Assembly (NCBI RefSeq): GCF_020165985.1
Contig: NZ_JAIUKZ010000009.1
Location: 1-64,000, forward strand
DNA from: Bacillus sp. RAR_GA_16
Lineage (GTDB): Bacteria > Bacillota > Bacilli > Bacillales > Guptibacillaceae
Direction: 5' to 3'
DNA: 64,000 nucleotides
Shown: piece after piece, positions 1 through 8,698 of the stretch
How positions within the stretch are numbered: position 1 is the stretch's first letter
Layout: each line of letters starts with the position of its first letter
The notes under the pieces: model-generated
Seen by the model: the letters and a program-made list of their open reading frames with translations, nothing else
Told to the model about the DNA's origin: nothing
Database searches by the model: none
Translations under genes and position numbers: made by a program

Positions 1-97
1 CATCAGACGGTTCTTCCTTAGTAACCTCCTGTTCAGCACAAGCTGAGAGTAAAAAGACTGCTAGCATACTAACCCCAATTATAGATTTGATCTTCAT
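1..97 (-). CDS. Lipoprotein, N-terminal fragment
   Basis: The reverse strand opens with an ATG at 97 preceded by a good ribosome site (AGGAGG, about 103-110). The first 32 codons encode a short charged start (MKIK), a hydrophobic core and the lipobox LLSAC, so the product is a membrane-anchored lipoprotein. The acidic stretch EQEVTKEEPSD follows and the gene runs off the left edge. No family can be assigned from 32 residues. Confidence 0.75.
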   Translation of the reverse strand, partial: MKIKSIIGVSMLAVFLLSACAEQEVTKEEPSD

Positions 98-214
98 AAA
101 TTATCCTCCTAAAGTTTTATGGTTTTATTATACATTTTTTTATTAACAAATCTTCCTTTTTATTCAAATTCCGAATTAATAAATTTATCACGAGAAAAAA
201 CTTGTATCATCTTA

Positions 215-257
215 TAAAAAAAGCCCATTATGCTTTCAATAAAGCAAAGCGGCTTTT
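215..257. terminator. Hairpin between two divergent genes
   Basis: AAAAAGCC near 217 pairs with GGCTTTTT near 250, with an inner stem of TGCTTT and AAAGCA. It has the shape of an intrinsic terminator but lies between two divergently read genes, so it ends neither of them. It may be left over from a lost gene or close a short untranslated RNA. The rest of 98-440 shows nothing else I can support. Confidence 0.35.
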
Positions 258-440
258 TATGGGAGAAACCCCTATATAAAATAGTCCAAGAATTATGAGT
301 GCTACATTATCTTTAAATAGTAATGGCTGATGAAAGTCTCTGTATGATTACTCAATGATCTAATGGAACGAAATAAGGAGTCTCTGTAAAAAATCTTTCT
401 TACTATTTTTAAAAAATTAAAGCGCTGAAATGGATATTTC

Positions 441-449
441 TGTTATAAT
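441..449 (+). promoter_or_regulatory. Extended -10 promoter for the lipoprotein at 483
   Basis: TGTTATAAT at 441-449 is a perfect TATAAT preceded by TGn, 33 bases before the start codon. No good -35 hexamer lies at 16-18 bases upstream, which fits an extended -10 promoter. Confidence 0.5.
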
Positions 450-482
450 GCGAAAGGGTAAATAATGAAGGGAAGCCAATAT

Positions 483-1109
483 ATGAAAAAAATTAGTTTT
501 GCAATTATGATCTTATTGTTAACATTTCTAGCAGCGTGTTCTTCAAATGAACAGGATGTTAGTAGTAAAAGCGAGGCAGCTACAAATAAAACTGAGGAAA
601 ATGAAGCACCAGCTAAGGATAAGGTAGAGGTTGATAAAGGACTTTTGAATGTTGAAATCACCATCCCCGCTTCTATGCTAGAAGGAGAAACTGCTGAAGA
701 AGCGATCGCTGGTGCCAAAGAGCAAGGAGTCAAAGAAGTAACTGAAAATGAGGATGGCTCCCTTACTTATAAAATGTCAAAGTCAGTGCATAAAGAAATA
801 ATGAATGAAATAACAAACACGATCGATGAAACCGTTGAAGAAACGAAGAATAGCGAAGACCTAGTTTCCATTAAAGATATTACTCACAATGATTCTTTTA
901 CCCAATTTACAATGGTTGTCGATCAAGAAGCCTATGAGAATAGTTTGGACGTTTTTGCTACAATGACTTTGGGAATGTCCGGTATGATTTATCAAATGTA
1001 TGACGGAGCAGACCCGGAGAAGTATACAGTAACCATTTCGTTGCAAGATGAAGCTTCTGGAGAGGTATTTGATGAAATATTGTATCCCGAAGCATTAGAA
1101 GAAGAATAA
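483..1109 (+). CDS. Lipoprotein of unknown function
   Basis: I place the start at the ATG at 483 (MKKISFA...), because the signal peptide begins there and GAAGGGAAG lies just upstream; an in-frame ATG at 465 is less likely. Of 208 residues, the first ~20 form a lipoprotein signal with lipobox FLAAC. A low-complexity Glu/Lys/Ala linker follows to about residue 45, then a globular domain rich in acidic residues. I do not recognise the family. It is a single gene with its own extended -10 promoter and a strong terminator at 1127. It is expected on the outer face of the membrane. Confidence 0.85.
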   Translation: MKKISFAIMILLLTFLAACSSNEQDVSSKSEAATNKTEENEAPAKDKVEVDKGLLNVEITIPASMLEGETAEEAIAGAKEQGVKEVTENEDGSLTYKMSKSVHKEIMNEITNTIDETVEETKNSEDLVSIKDITHNDSFTQFTMVVDQEAYENSLDVFATMTLGMSGMIYQMYDGADPEKYTVTISLQDEASGEVFDEILYPEALEEE

Positions 1110-1126
1110 ATATAAATATTTTATTT

Positions 1127-1163
1127 AAAGGGATTGGCATGTAAATCATGCTCTCCCTTTTTT
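1127..1163 (+). terminator. Intrinsic terminator of the lipoprotein gene
   Basis: AAAGGGA (1127-1133) pairs with TCCCTTT (1154-1160), with an inner GCATG/CATGC stem, and is followed by a T run. Confidence 0.8.
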
Positions 1164-1584
1164 AGTTGAAGGTACTTTTGAATGTTTCAAATCACGTTCG
1201 GATATTCCAGTTATATTCAGATTTAAACGATAACCCCCGAAACCTCCAAGTGAGTAACCACCAAAACCTGGTAGCCCCACTGCTATTTCCTTTACTGACT
1301 TTCAGTTTTAAAAATTTGAAAATAGTTAAAGTTAATTTGTTCTGCAGTAAAGTCTCCTTTTTATCAATATTATGGCTATTCTCCCATCTATTAGAATTAA
1401 TTAATAAATTTAATATTTATTCTAAAAGTCCTAATTCAATTTACCGATATACTACTAGGAGGTAATTGTTGGGATATAAATAGGTCTTAAGATCCCGACT
1501 AACATTCAGTTTCGATAATAGTTGAAAGGGGGAAGCGATATTCTGTTTTACCATTTATTACGATAACGAAAGGAGAACGATCTA
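1164..1584. other. Intergenic stretch without a supported gene
   Basis: An open frame of 99 codons starts with TTG here but has no ribosome site, an unusual Asn/Phe/Leu-rich composition and no recognisable domain, so I do not call it. The last 60 bases hold the leader and ribosome site (AAAGGAGA, 1569-1576) of the next gene. Confidence 0.5.
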
Positions 1585-2997
1585 TTGAACTTTTGTACAG
1601 AGTGTGGAAAAGCACTTTCAGAAAACAGTTCCTTTTGTACTGAGTGTGGATCGCCTCAAATGCAAGGACAAAAGAACCAAGCTGTTAAGGCTAAGGCGGT
1701 AGAGGTACAAACGCTACCAAAAAAACCACTTTCACGTAAGAAGAAAATAGGTTTTATCGCAACTGGTATTATTGTCGCGTGTTTTATTAGTGCCCACTTT
1801 ATTATTACCTCCATGACTGATCCTATGAATAAAGTTCAAGCGATGGATCGGGCAATGAGCGAAGGAAAGACGGAAGCATTTCTTAAAGAGGTTCAAATTG
1901 ATCAAACCGCACTTATTAATAAAGTAGATTATTTTCAATATATTAAAGAAAACGGGTGGGAGGACCTCCGTTACCAGCTCGTTGACATTGCAGACTCTAA
2001 GGATAAATTTGATGCCTCAGTCAGGGACGCCAATGGTAACCAGGTTTTTGTTGTCAAAAAGAATGCTTTCGTACCAGGTCTATATTATACATATGAAATT
2101 GATGCCGTTCCCAATGATTTAATTGTAAGCAGTAATCTTCCAAACACAACTCTAACCATTGATAAGCAATCTGCTGAGGTGAAAGAAGCAGAAGAGGAAA
2201 TGAGTTTTGGTAAAGCTTATCCTGGACAATTCGAGATAACAGGAACGGCTAGTAATGTATTTGGTGAATTCACATATAAAGAAAAGATTAATGTGCTGAG
2301 TCAGGGAGATGAGGCGATCTACCTTCCAGTTGAGTTAGAAGGCTCATACCATACGTTCTATACGAATATTCCTGAATCTACTCTTTTCATCAACGGAAAA
2401 AGCACAAAGAAAAAACTCTCTGAATTTGATACGCTTGGACCTTTTCCAGTGGATCAAGAAGTGAAGCTTCATGCTGAATGGAAAGATGAGAACGGAAAAA
2501 CTCACAAAACCGATTCGATCAATCAAGATGGAGATACATGGGGCGCCCTCGATTTCGACTTCGATGTTAATGATGCGGTTGCGTCCTCAACAACAAAGTC
2601 TAATGAGGAAGACTCATTCGATGAAAGTGAAGCAGCACAAAATCATGTCCTAGATTTTCGGATGGCTTATGAAGAGGCTTTAAATTCTCGCGATTATAGC
2701 ATCGTTGCCCCTTTTTTACTTAAGCAGAGTGCAGCTGATAAAGAACTAAAGAAATATATCGGTGATTTACAAGATAAAGGCTATTCCTATGAATTTACTG
2801 AAAATACGGTAACGGACATTGAGGACCTTGGAGATCACACGTTTACTGTATCGACAAATGAAGTATTTATTTTCACTAATCACCTAAATGAGCAAACTCA
2901 TTATGATCGAGAAAAGACGTACACGATTATTAAAAAGGAAGATGGATTTAAAATTAAGAAGATTAGTATAAAAGATACCGATCGAAATGATATTTAG
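1585..2997 (+). CDS. Zinc-ribbon membrane protein, TcaA/YvbJ-like
   Basis: Starts with TTG at 1585, eight bases after AGGAGA. The 470 residues begin with a zinc ribbon (C4, C7, C18, C21 in FCTEC...FCTECG), followed by a basic stretch and one membrane segment at about 54-72. A long extracellular part follows with tandem beta-rich domains (about 75-330), an acidic linker near 340-350 and a C-terminal NTF2-like domain (about 355-470). This order is that of S. aureus TcaA and B. subtilis YvbJ, which sit in the membrane with a cytoplasmic zinc ribbon and act at the cell envelope. It is the first of three zinc-ribbon genes in a row. The family match is from memory of the architecture; the role here is unknown. 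Confidence 0.85.
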   Translation: MNFCTECGKALSENSSFCTECGSPQMQGQKNQAVKAKAVEVQTLPKKPLSRKKKIGFIATGIIVACFISAHFIITSMTDPMNKVQAMDRAMSEGKTEAFLKEVQIDQTALINKVDYFQYIKENGWEDLRYQLVDIADSKDKFDASVRDANGNQVFVVKKNAFVPGLYYTYEIDAVPNDLIVSSNLPNTTLTIDKQSAEVKEAEEEMSFGKAYPGQFEITGTASNVFGEFTYKEKINVLSQGDEAIYLPVELEGSYHTFYTNIPESTLFINGKSTKKKLSEFDTLGPFPVDQEVKLHAEWKDENGKTHKTDSINQDGDTWGALDFDFDVNDAVASSTTKSNEEDSFDESEAAQNHVLDFRMAYEEALNSRDYSIVAPFLLKQSAADKELKKYIGDLQDKGYSYEFTENTVTDIEDLGDHTFTVSTNEVFIFTNHLNEQTHYDREKTYTIIKKEDGFKIKKISIKDTDRNDI

Positions 2998-3029
2998 AAA
3001 CAATAAAAACAAAATAAAGGGTTGATAGA

Positions 3030-3824
3030 ATGTATTGTTCAAATTGTGGTGCTAGTAACGAAGAAAATTCGAAGTTTTGTGGAGGGTGTGGATCTCAACT
3101 GGGGGGAAGTCATTCGAATGAAACGACACCCCAGCAGGTGACACAGCAAATGACAGCAGCAACTGCTAGTGCGGAACCTTCGAATAACGAGTACATTGAA
3201 AAAGGTAAGTTAATCAGCAAAAACTTCTTTTCATTTGCCATTCAAGCATTTAAAGGACCGATGGCTGCCAGTCATAACGTGACGGATTCAGATAAAGTAA
3301 ACGGTATAATCGCCCATATTCTATTCGCGTTTTTACTGCCATTCTTTTCATATGTTACGGTCAAGAACATACCTACTAATGAATTCTATGAAATCCCGAT
3401 TCCATTCGGATCTTTCGTGATTCAACCATTCCTCTATATTCTTATTTTTATGGCTGTTTTTGTTGCAGTGAATACTGGGGTAGCGAAATTAATGCGGGTG
3501 AACCTTTCCTTTATGAACGTGATGACTCGATTAGGCGTATTAATGGTCATTCCAACAGCAGCGTTCGTGATAGCTGTGTTGTTTGCTGTTCTTTCGGCGA
3601 ATGTCATTAGTTTACTATTCTTTTTTATTGGCACGAGTTTATTTACTGTCTCAAGTACTTCTCTTGTCTTTTCATTGAAGCAGAAGTCAACTGGAGGATT
3701 AGATGTTTATTACGGTTTAATTATCACAACTGTTCTGATGGCGATTTTCTATGCAATTGTCATAGCAGTTGTTGTAGAGAAATTTGCTGATCAAATGAGC
3801 AATTTGATGTTATGGGGGCTTTAG
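3030..3824 (+). CDS. Zinc-ribbon polytopic membrane protein
   Basis: 264 residues with an N-terminal zinc ribbon (C3, C6, C17, C20), a Gln/Thr-rich linker to about 55, then five or six hydrophobic helices (about 85-260) resembling a Yip1-type or permease-like bundle. A weak GGGTTGATAG precedes the ATG. It lies 32 bases after the TcaA-like gene and is followed by a terminator, so the two probably form one transcript. The shared zinc ribbon suggests these proteins work together or bind a common cytoplasmic partner; this is inference. No catalytic motif is visible. Confidence 0.8.
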   Translation: MYCSNCGASNEENSKFCGGCGSQLGGSHSNETTPQQVTQQMTAATASAEPSNNEYIEKGKLISKNFFSFAIQAFKGPMAASHNVTDSDKVNGIIAHILFAFLLPFFSYVTVKNIPTNEFYEIPIPFGSFVIQPFLYILIFMAVFVAVNTGVAKLMRVNLSFMNVMTRLGVLMVIPTAAFVIAVLFAVLSANVISLLFFFIGTSLFTVSSTSLVFSLKQKSTGGLDVYYGLIITTVLMAIFYAIVIAVVVEKFADQMSNLMLWGL

Positions 3825-3888
3825 AAATAAGCGGGGGATACTCTCTATTCTTTAATTATTTCAAAAGGTTATAGCAACATGTTCATGA

Positions 3889-3930
3889 GTGGCCTACTTG
3901 ATAAATATGTTATTGAGTAGGTCACTTTCT
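3889..3930 (+). terminator. Probable terminator after the zinc-ribbon pair
   Basis: GTGGCCTACT (3889-3898) pairs with AGTAGGTCAC (3916-3925), followed by TTTCTT. The T tract is short, so the call is moderate. Confidence 0.5.
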
Positions 3931-3975
3931 TAGGGGAAAGTGGGTATATGAATTGCGGAAGGGGAAGAAGATTAA

Positions 3976-5820
3976 ATGAAATTTTGCACATCTTGCGGTA
4001 AAGAGGCAAAAGACAAGGAGTTCTGTCAGCATTGTGGAGCGAAGTTAGGAAGCAATAATTTAACGAACGAGCCCCAACTAAAACCACCTGTAGGTAAGAA
4101 AAAAAGAAACATCTTATTAGGTAGTTTTCTGGCATTCATCGTTATCGGTTTTGTTTTATTTAAAGTAGGTGAGTCATATACAGATAGGTTCAATCAACTG
4201 GCCAAGTTTGAGGAAAATCTCAATCAAGAAAATGTGGAAGAACTAGTAGCTTCAATTAAATCCTCAGACCCTGCACTCGATGTAACGGATAAGAACGTAA
4301 AAAGTCTATTATCCTATTTAAAAGATAATCCAGATGAGAAGGATACATTAATGAATCATCTACGTGAAACTGCTTCATCGTTCGATATGTCGCCACAAGT
4401 GAGTGCAGAAGAAAAAGTCGGAAGTCATCAGCTTATTCAAATGGAGAAACAGGGAAAGAAATTCTTAGTATATGATAATTATGATTTGATTTTACAGCCA
4501 TTCCCGCTTCTCATAGATACAAATGAAGAGGAAGTAAGTTACCTTGTTAATGGAAAAAAAACATCACATGCTAAAACCGAAGATGGTCTCATTAACCTCG
4601 GATCTTTCTTGCCTGGTGAGTACAAGGTTGAAGGGAAGCTTTCTTCTGAACATATGGATTTAACGAAAGAAATTAAAGTAAAACACTTTGAAAAAGATAA
4701 CTACTCTGTTCTTGACTTTGATGTTGAAACGATCTCCATCCAATCGAATGTAGAAAAATTTGATGTATTCATTAATGGCAAAAACACTGATAGATCTTTG
4801 ATTGATGGTAGACAGGTAGAAGTTGGTCCAGTAATGGTTGATGAATCTATGACTGCCCAGGTGCAACGAGATGCCCCATTTGGCAAAATAAAGAGTCCAG
4901 AAGTGGCGATGGACGATACATATCTTGAAGTAGAAGCGGTGCTTTCGGATAAACAAAAAGAAAAAGTAGCACTGAGTTTGAAGCAACATCTAACAAATTA
5001 TTCAAACGCATTAATCAACCGTGAAATCGACTTTTTAGACGATCACTCAACAGTTGCCTCAGGCTATACCTATGCAAGCTTTGAAAATGTAATAGCTTAT
5101 AGTACGAACTATGCTGGATATGTAACAGATGCACAAGTAGATTGGGACACATTTTACGTTGATGAAACAGACGGTAAGTGGACTCTTGAAGTTGGCCTAA
5201 TTGAAAAGTGGAAAGAAAACGATGCTTATGACGGAAAGCCTTCTTCGTTATCTGAATCACGGTATTCAAATCTCTATAAGCTAACATACGATGGTAAAGA
5301 GAAATGGAATGTAGTCAATTGGACTTCGTATGATGATCCTAGCAGCAATGTAAAAGACTTAGGCATGGATCTAAAAAAACAAAAGAAAGACTTTGAAGCT
5401 TCTACTGCTTTTAAAACGAACTCTGATCTTGAAGAGGCACCAGCTAATCAAAGTACTGACGAACTAGATGTTGAATCCTTTGTTCAAACGTATGTCTCTA
5501 CCTATGTAGAGGCAATTAACTACGCCGATTTCTCAGTCATCTCCGGACAAATCGACCCTTCATCTACCAGCTATAGGGAGGAAGTATCGAGCTATATTGA
5601 TCGTCTAAATGAAAAAGGAATGACAGAAGAGGTACTAAGTGTGGACGTTCAATCAGTGAAGGAGAGCGGAGATGGGTATACGGTATCGACTGTAGAGGAA
5701 TACACCATTTATTACAGTGATGGCTCAGAGAAAAATAAAACCTATCGTTCCACTTATCAAGTAAATGTTACGAGTGATGGGGTGAAGATGGGTAAGTTGA
5801 TTGAGACTGAAGAGATTTAG
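3976..5820 (+). CDS. Zinc-ribbon membrane protein, second TcaA/YvbJ-like paralogue
   Basis: 614 residues. A zinc ribbon (C4, C7, C17, C20), a Lys-rich stretch and a single membrane helix at about 46-64 are followed by an extracellular part with repeated beta domains. Two NTF2-like domains seem to lie at about 330-470 and 495-614. It is a longer relative of the protein at 1585, with one more C-terminal domain. GGAAGGGGAAGAAG precedes the ATG. Its stop codon at 5818-5820 lies 12 bases before a REP-flanked element, so it has no native terminator of its own in view. Expected role: envelope sensing or maintenance, by family resemblance only. Confidence 0.83.
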   Translation: MKFCTSCGKEAKDKEFCQHCGAKLGSNNLTNEPQLKPPVGKKKRNILLGSFLAFIVIGFVLFKVGESYTDRFNQLAKFEENLNQENVEELVASIKSSDPALDVTDKNVKSLLSYLKDNPDEKDTLMNHLRETASSFDMSPQVSAEEKVGSHQLIQMEKQGKKFLVYDNYDLILQPFPLLIDTNEEEVSYLVNGKKTSHAKTEDGLINLGSFLPGEYKVEGKLSSEHMDLTKEIKVKHFEKDNYSVLDFDVETISIQSNVEKFDVFINGKNTDRSLIDGRQVEVGPVMVDESMTAQVQRDAPFGKIKSPEVAMDDTYLEVEAVLSDKQKEKVALSLKQHLTNYSNALINREIDFLDDHSTVASGYTYASFENVIAYSTNYAGYVTDAQVDWDTFYVDETDGKWTLEVGLIEKWKENDAYDGKPSSLSESRYSNLYKLTYDGKEKWNVVNWTSYDDPSSNVKDLGMDLKKQKKDFEASTAFKTNSDLEEAPANQSTDELDVESFVQTYVSTYVEAINYADFSVISGQIDPSSTSYREEVSSYIDRLNEKGMTEEVLSVDVQSVKESGDGYTVSTVEEYTIYYSDGSEKNKTYRSTYQVNVTSDGVKMGKLIETEEI

Positions 5821-5831
5821 TGAGGGGAATA

Positions 5832-5991
5832 GGTGGGGACGGTTCTCGTGATTCGCAGCGTATATCCTTCGTGTTAATCATGTCACGAGATGCAAGAAAA
5901 AGAAGTAAAACGCTGATTTTTCATGTCATTATTAGAGGAGCCAATCGCCAGGAAATTTTCCATGACGATCATGGCCGTCCCGCAGATTCCC
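5832..5991 (+). mobile_element. REP-flanked element carrying a 5' piece of a RAYT gene
   Basis: The left end (5832-5854) contains GGGGACGGTTCTCGTGATTC and the right end (5973-5991) the complementary GGCCGTCCCGCAGATTCCC. Between them is the first ~95 bases of a RAYT coding sequence. This looks like an internal deletion derivative of a full element such as the one at 16332-17702. The terminator at 6001 begins ten bases past the right end. Confidence 0.75.
5880..5972 (+). pseudogene. RAYT transposase, N-terminal remnant
   Basis: Starting at the ATG at 5880, about 30 codons match the start of the intact transposase at 16900 (shared RGANRQEIFHDD and ARKRS segments). The reading then runs into the right-hand REP. 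The catalytic HxH and Tyr regions are absent, so it is non-functional. An open frame starting at 5820 spans this region but its beginning and end are repeat-derived. Confidence 0.8.
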
Positions 5992-6000
5992 AAAGATGCA

Positions 6001-6038
6001 AAAAACCAGGTAAGCTAAAATTAGCTTACCTGGTTTTT
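6001..6038. terminator. Strong bidirectional terminator
   Basis: A perfect 18-base inverted repeat with a two-base loop, arms ending in AAAAACCAGG and CCTGGTTTTT. It has A and T runs on both sides, so it can stop the reverse-strand gene ending at 6102 as well as rightward transcripts from the zinc-ribbon genes. Confidence 0.9.
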
Positions 6039-6101
6039 ATTGTTTCAATGGTTAATTAATCTAGCCCTTGTTCTATTAAACAAGTGTTCTAACAGAAAAT
6101 A

Positions 6102-7076
6102 TTATGCTCCAGCTTTGGTTACTTTCTGCCATTCACCGTTTTCGTCCTGCCATTTAATAATCATGGTGCCACCCTGCCCAGTCATATAGAATGTTTGACT
6201 AGGATTTGCAACGATTTCTCCTGAAGTTCCTCCACCTGCAAACTGCCACTCAACATATACTTTAAAATCGTTATCATTTTTAACTCTCCAAACTCTATCT
6301 CCTTCATTAATGACAAGGTCTGGATGCTCAGCTTTAAATTCATCAGACTGACCATTTTGAATGTAAGTAAGATTAAGTTTTTTAACAACTAATTCAGCAT
6401 CAAATACATCTGGTGTTACATCTGTACCAATCGCATTCAGTTCTTCCTCGGTTATTGGCTCTTTATCAGATGTCGCTGCTTCAACCTCTGCAGAAGTTTC
6501 TCCTAATTTAGCAACCTGGTCATTTGCATCTTTAACTTCAGCTTCAAGTCTATTGATTTCTTCCTTATTACTATTATTTTCTGCAACAAGGTTATCGTAA
6601 TCTACTTGCAATTGAGCAAGTTCAGACTTAGTAGCTTCAAGCTGACTGTTAACACTATCGAGTTCAGCTTGCTTAGCATCAAGTTCAGCTTGCTTCTCTT
6701 CTATTGTCTGGTTAGCTGAATCTAATTCCTCTTTTAATTCAGAGTTATCAGACTCTAACTGTTGAATTTCTGTTTTAAGATTATCCGTTTGCTTGATCAA
6801 GTACTGCTTCTCTGCTTCTAAATCTTTAATTTTTGTTTTAGCATCAACTATCTTGCCATTAGCATTTGTTAATTTCTCTGATGCATCAGCTTTAATAAGT
6901 CCAATCTTACTAATTAGACTGTTCTCACCTGCTTCATACTGAACGACTTTATTCTTTAATTCCTCTAATTGTAGTTTCACGTTGTCTACAGTTTCTCCCC
7001 CCGTAAACATCACTCCACCAGCTACTACTGTTGTTGCTAACATTCCTGCTACAACCTTTGTACTTAAGAACCCCAT
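6102..7076 (-). CDS. Coiled-coil exported protein
   Basis: The start is placed at the ATG at 7076 because GGAGGAGAGA sits directly upstream; the frame is open further but has no ribosome site there. Of 324 residues, the first ~30 form a signal or anchor helix. Residues ~35-195 are an almost unbroken coiled coil rich in Glu, Lys, Gln and Asn with repeated ELD/KQAELD units. A compact C-terminal domain of about 105 residues follows, with several Trp and Gly residues (VEWQFAGGGTSG, IIKWQDENGEW), likely beta-sheet. I do not recognise the C-terminal domain. It could be a surface or peptidoglycan-associated spacer protein. Single gene, closed by the terminator at 6001. Confidence 0.8.
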   Translation of the reverse strand: MGFLSTKVVAGMLATTVVAGGVMFTGGETVDNVKLQLEELKNKVVQYEAGENSLISKIGLIKADASEKLTNANGKIVDAKTKIKDLEAEKQYLIKQTDNLKTEIQQLESDNSELKEELDSANQTIEEKQAELDAKQAELDSVNSQLEATKSELAQLQVDYDNLVAENNSNKEEINRLEAEVKDANDQVAKLGETSAEVEAATSDKEPITEEELNAIGTDVTPDVFDAELVVKKLNLTYIQNGQSDEFKAEHPDLVINEGDRVWRVKNDNDFKVYVEWQFAGGGTSGEIVANPSQTFYMTGQGGTMIIKWQDENGEWQKVTKAGA

Positions 7077-7541
7077 TCTCTCTCCTCCGCTTTCAAATGA
7101 ATTTTTGTGGTATTTCCCCCAGGACATATGTAACGATTAGCACAACTACAAGTATATTCTTTATTAAGAACACCTTGCTAGAACATCATATATTCTTTAT
7201 TGAGAACGATCAAGAGAGTAATTCTCGTAAAATCGTTCGTTTTAAAGGTTTAGAGTAGTAATACCTACGTTTTTTACATAATATCTCATTATTTCTATCT
7301 TTTTGTATTTAATAGTGAAATGAGACCTGGAGAAGTTTTGATTCCGCTCTGGTTATATAAGTAACGGTCCATTTTACGGTAAAAAAGAACTACTTAATAG
7401 ATCGGTTAATTAGTTCCAATAGGCTATTTTCAATTAATTGGGAATCAGGTCACTCACTCTCTCATTAATCTCATTTATAATCAATTAAGGGAAGAAACCA
7501 TTACAAATACAAACTAGGAAGAACTGAAAAAGGAGCTACTT

Positions 7542-8495
7542 ATGACGAAAAAACGTTTCTTACTTACTGGCATCCTTTGCAGTGCATTTTTATTAGCAAG
7601 TTGTTCTGCGTTGACTAATTCGAATGATGAGACCGGACAAGAGAAGGAACAAAAAACAGATAAAAAGACTGAAGAAAAACGAATAGAAGATAAATATTAT
7701 GTATCAGTTCAAGATTATACAGGGGAAGGTTATACGCTTGATAACGGTGAAGAGACAGATAAAATAGCTGAAGAAAACCGAGATGAAGTGGAGAGAGCTA
7801 TAAAGAAGTACTTCAAGGATGAGTATAAAACAGAGGTTAAGGTACATAACATTGTAGGAGCAATCGATGGTGCCACTGTATTTGTTGAATCAGTTGGTAA
7901 GCCACATTTTTATTCGTATGCGATTATTCCAATAGATAAAGATAAAACAGAGGTTGATTCAGCAGGTGTTTGGTCGCAGGAAGGTCAGGTTGATGGAGCT
8001 ATTATAAGTGGATTATATGCTTGGATTTACGAAGATAAATTTAAGAAGCTTGATCAGTATTTAGAAGAAAAGGTGAAAGAGTTTCCTGTAACAGTTATCT
8101 CTAAAGAAGCTAACGAAAATGGCGTTGGTAATTATCATACAACTCCTTACTACTCAGTTGCTATATATGGTGGCGTTATGGAAGAGAAACTTTTAAAAGC
8201 ATATATGGATAACCCTCAACGTCCAAGAGAAGAATGGGTAGAAATGCTAGATGGAGAAACACTCAACCCTGCGTTCATAGGTATACTTATTCAACTGTAT
8301 ATGGAGGAACCAGAGGTTGAACCCAACAATGAAATTTTCGATCAAATTGTGAGGGACTTATCGGAGATGGATGAACTACCGATTGGAAAGTATAGTTTTT
8401 TACTGCATGATAATACGGTCGATAAGACCAATGGGCAGAACAACAAGGAAAATACTTTAGATAGAGCTGCTCCAAATTATATTATTAAGGAATAA
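7542..8495 (+). CDS. DUF1672-like lipoprotein, copy 1
   Basis: 317 residues. The lipoprotein signal has lipobox LLASC (Cys 21), then a Glu/Lys linker to about 45. The conserved domain begins with YYVSVQDYTGEGYTL and contains HNIVGAIDGATVFVES, KPHFYSYAIIP and a C-terminal FLLHDNTVDKT motif. This matches what I remember of DUF1672, a family of Bacillus and Staphylococcus lipoproteins without known function. AAAAAGGAGC precedes the ATG. Two paralogues are in this window (8699 and 51096). Copy 1 and the 51096 protein agree along the whole length, so copy 1 represents the ancestral form. Confidence 0.87.
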   Translation: MTKKRFLLTGILCSAFLLASCSALTNSNDETGQEKEQKTDKKTEEKRIEDKYYVSVQDYTGEGYTLDNGEETDKIAEENRDEVERAIKKYFKDEYKTEVKVHNIVGAIDGATVFVESVGKPHFYSYAIIPIDKDKTEVDSAGVWSQEGQVDGAIISGLYAWIYEDKFKKLDQYLEEKVKEFPVTVISKEANENGVGNYHTTPYYSVAIYGGVMEEKLLKAYMDNPQRPREEWVEMLDGETLNPAFIGILIQLYMEEPEVEPNNEIFDQIVRDLSEMDELPIGKYSFLLHDNTVDKTNGQNNKENTLDRAAPNYIIKE

Positions 8496-8698
8496 TGTCT
8501 TCATATTCTTTGAAAAGGTGGATCTTAGCTACACTTAATAGAAGAGATTCATTTAACAGAGATGTTGATTAGTTCTAATGGAATATTTTCAATTAATTGG
8601 GGATCAGGTCACTCTCTCTCATTAATCTCATTTATAATCAATTAAGGGAAGAAACAAGTACAAATACGAACTAGGAAGAACTGAAAAAGGAGCTACTT

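Noticed and set aside
1166..1465. Open frame of 99 codons on the forward strand
   Set aside because: TTG start without ribosome site, directly after a terminator, unusual composition and no recognisable motif.
5820..6059. 79-codon frame as a gene
   Set aside because: Its start is in a REP, its middle is a RAYT remnant and its end is a terminator stem, so it is not one gene.
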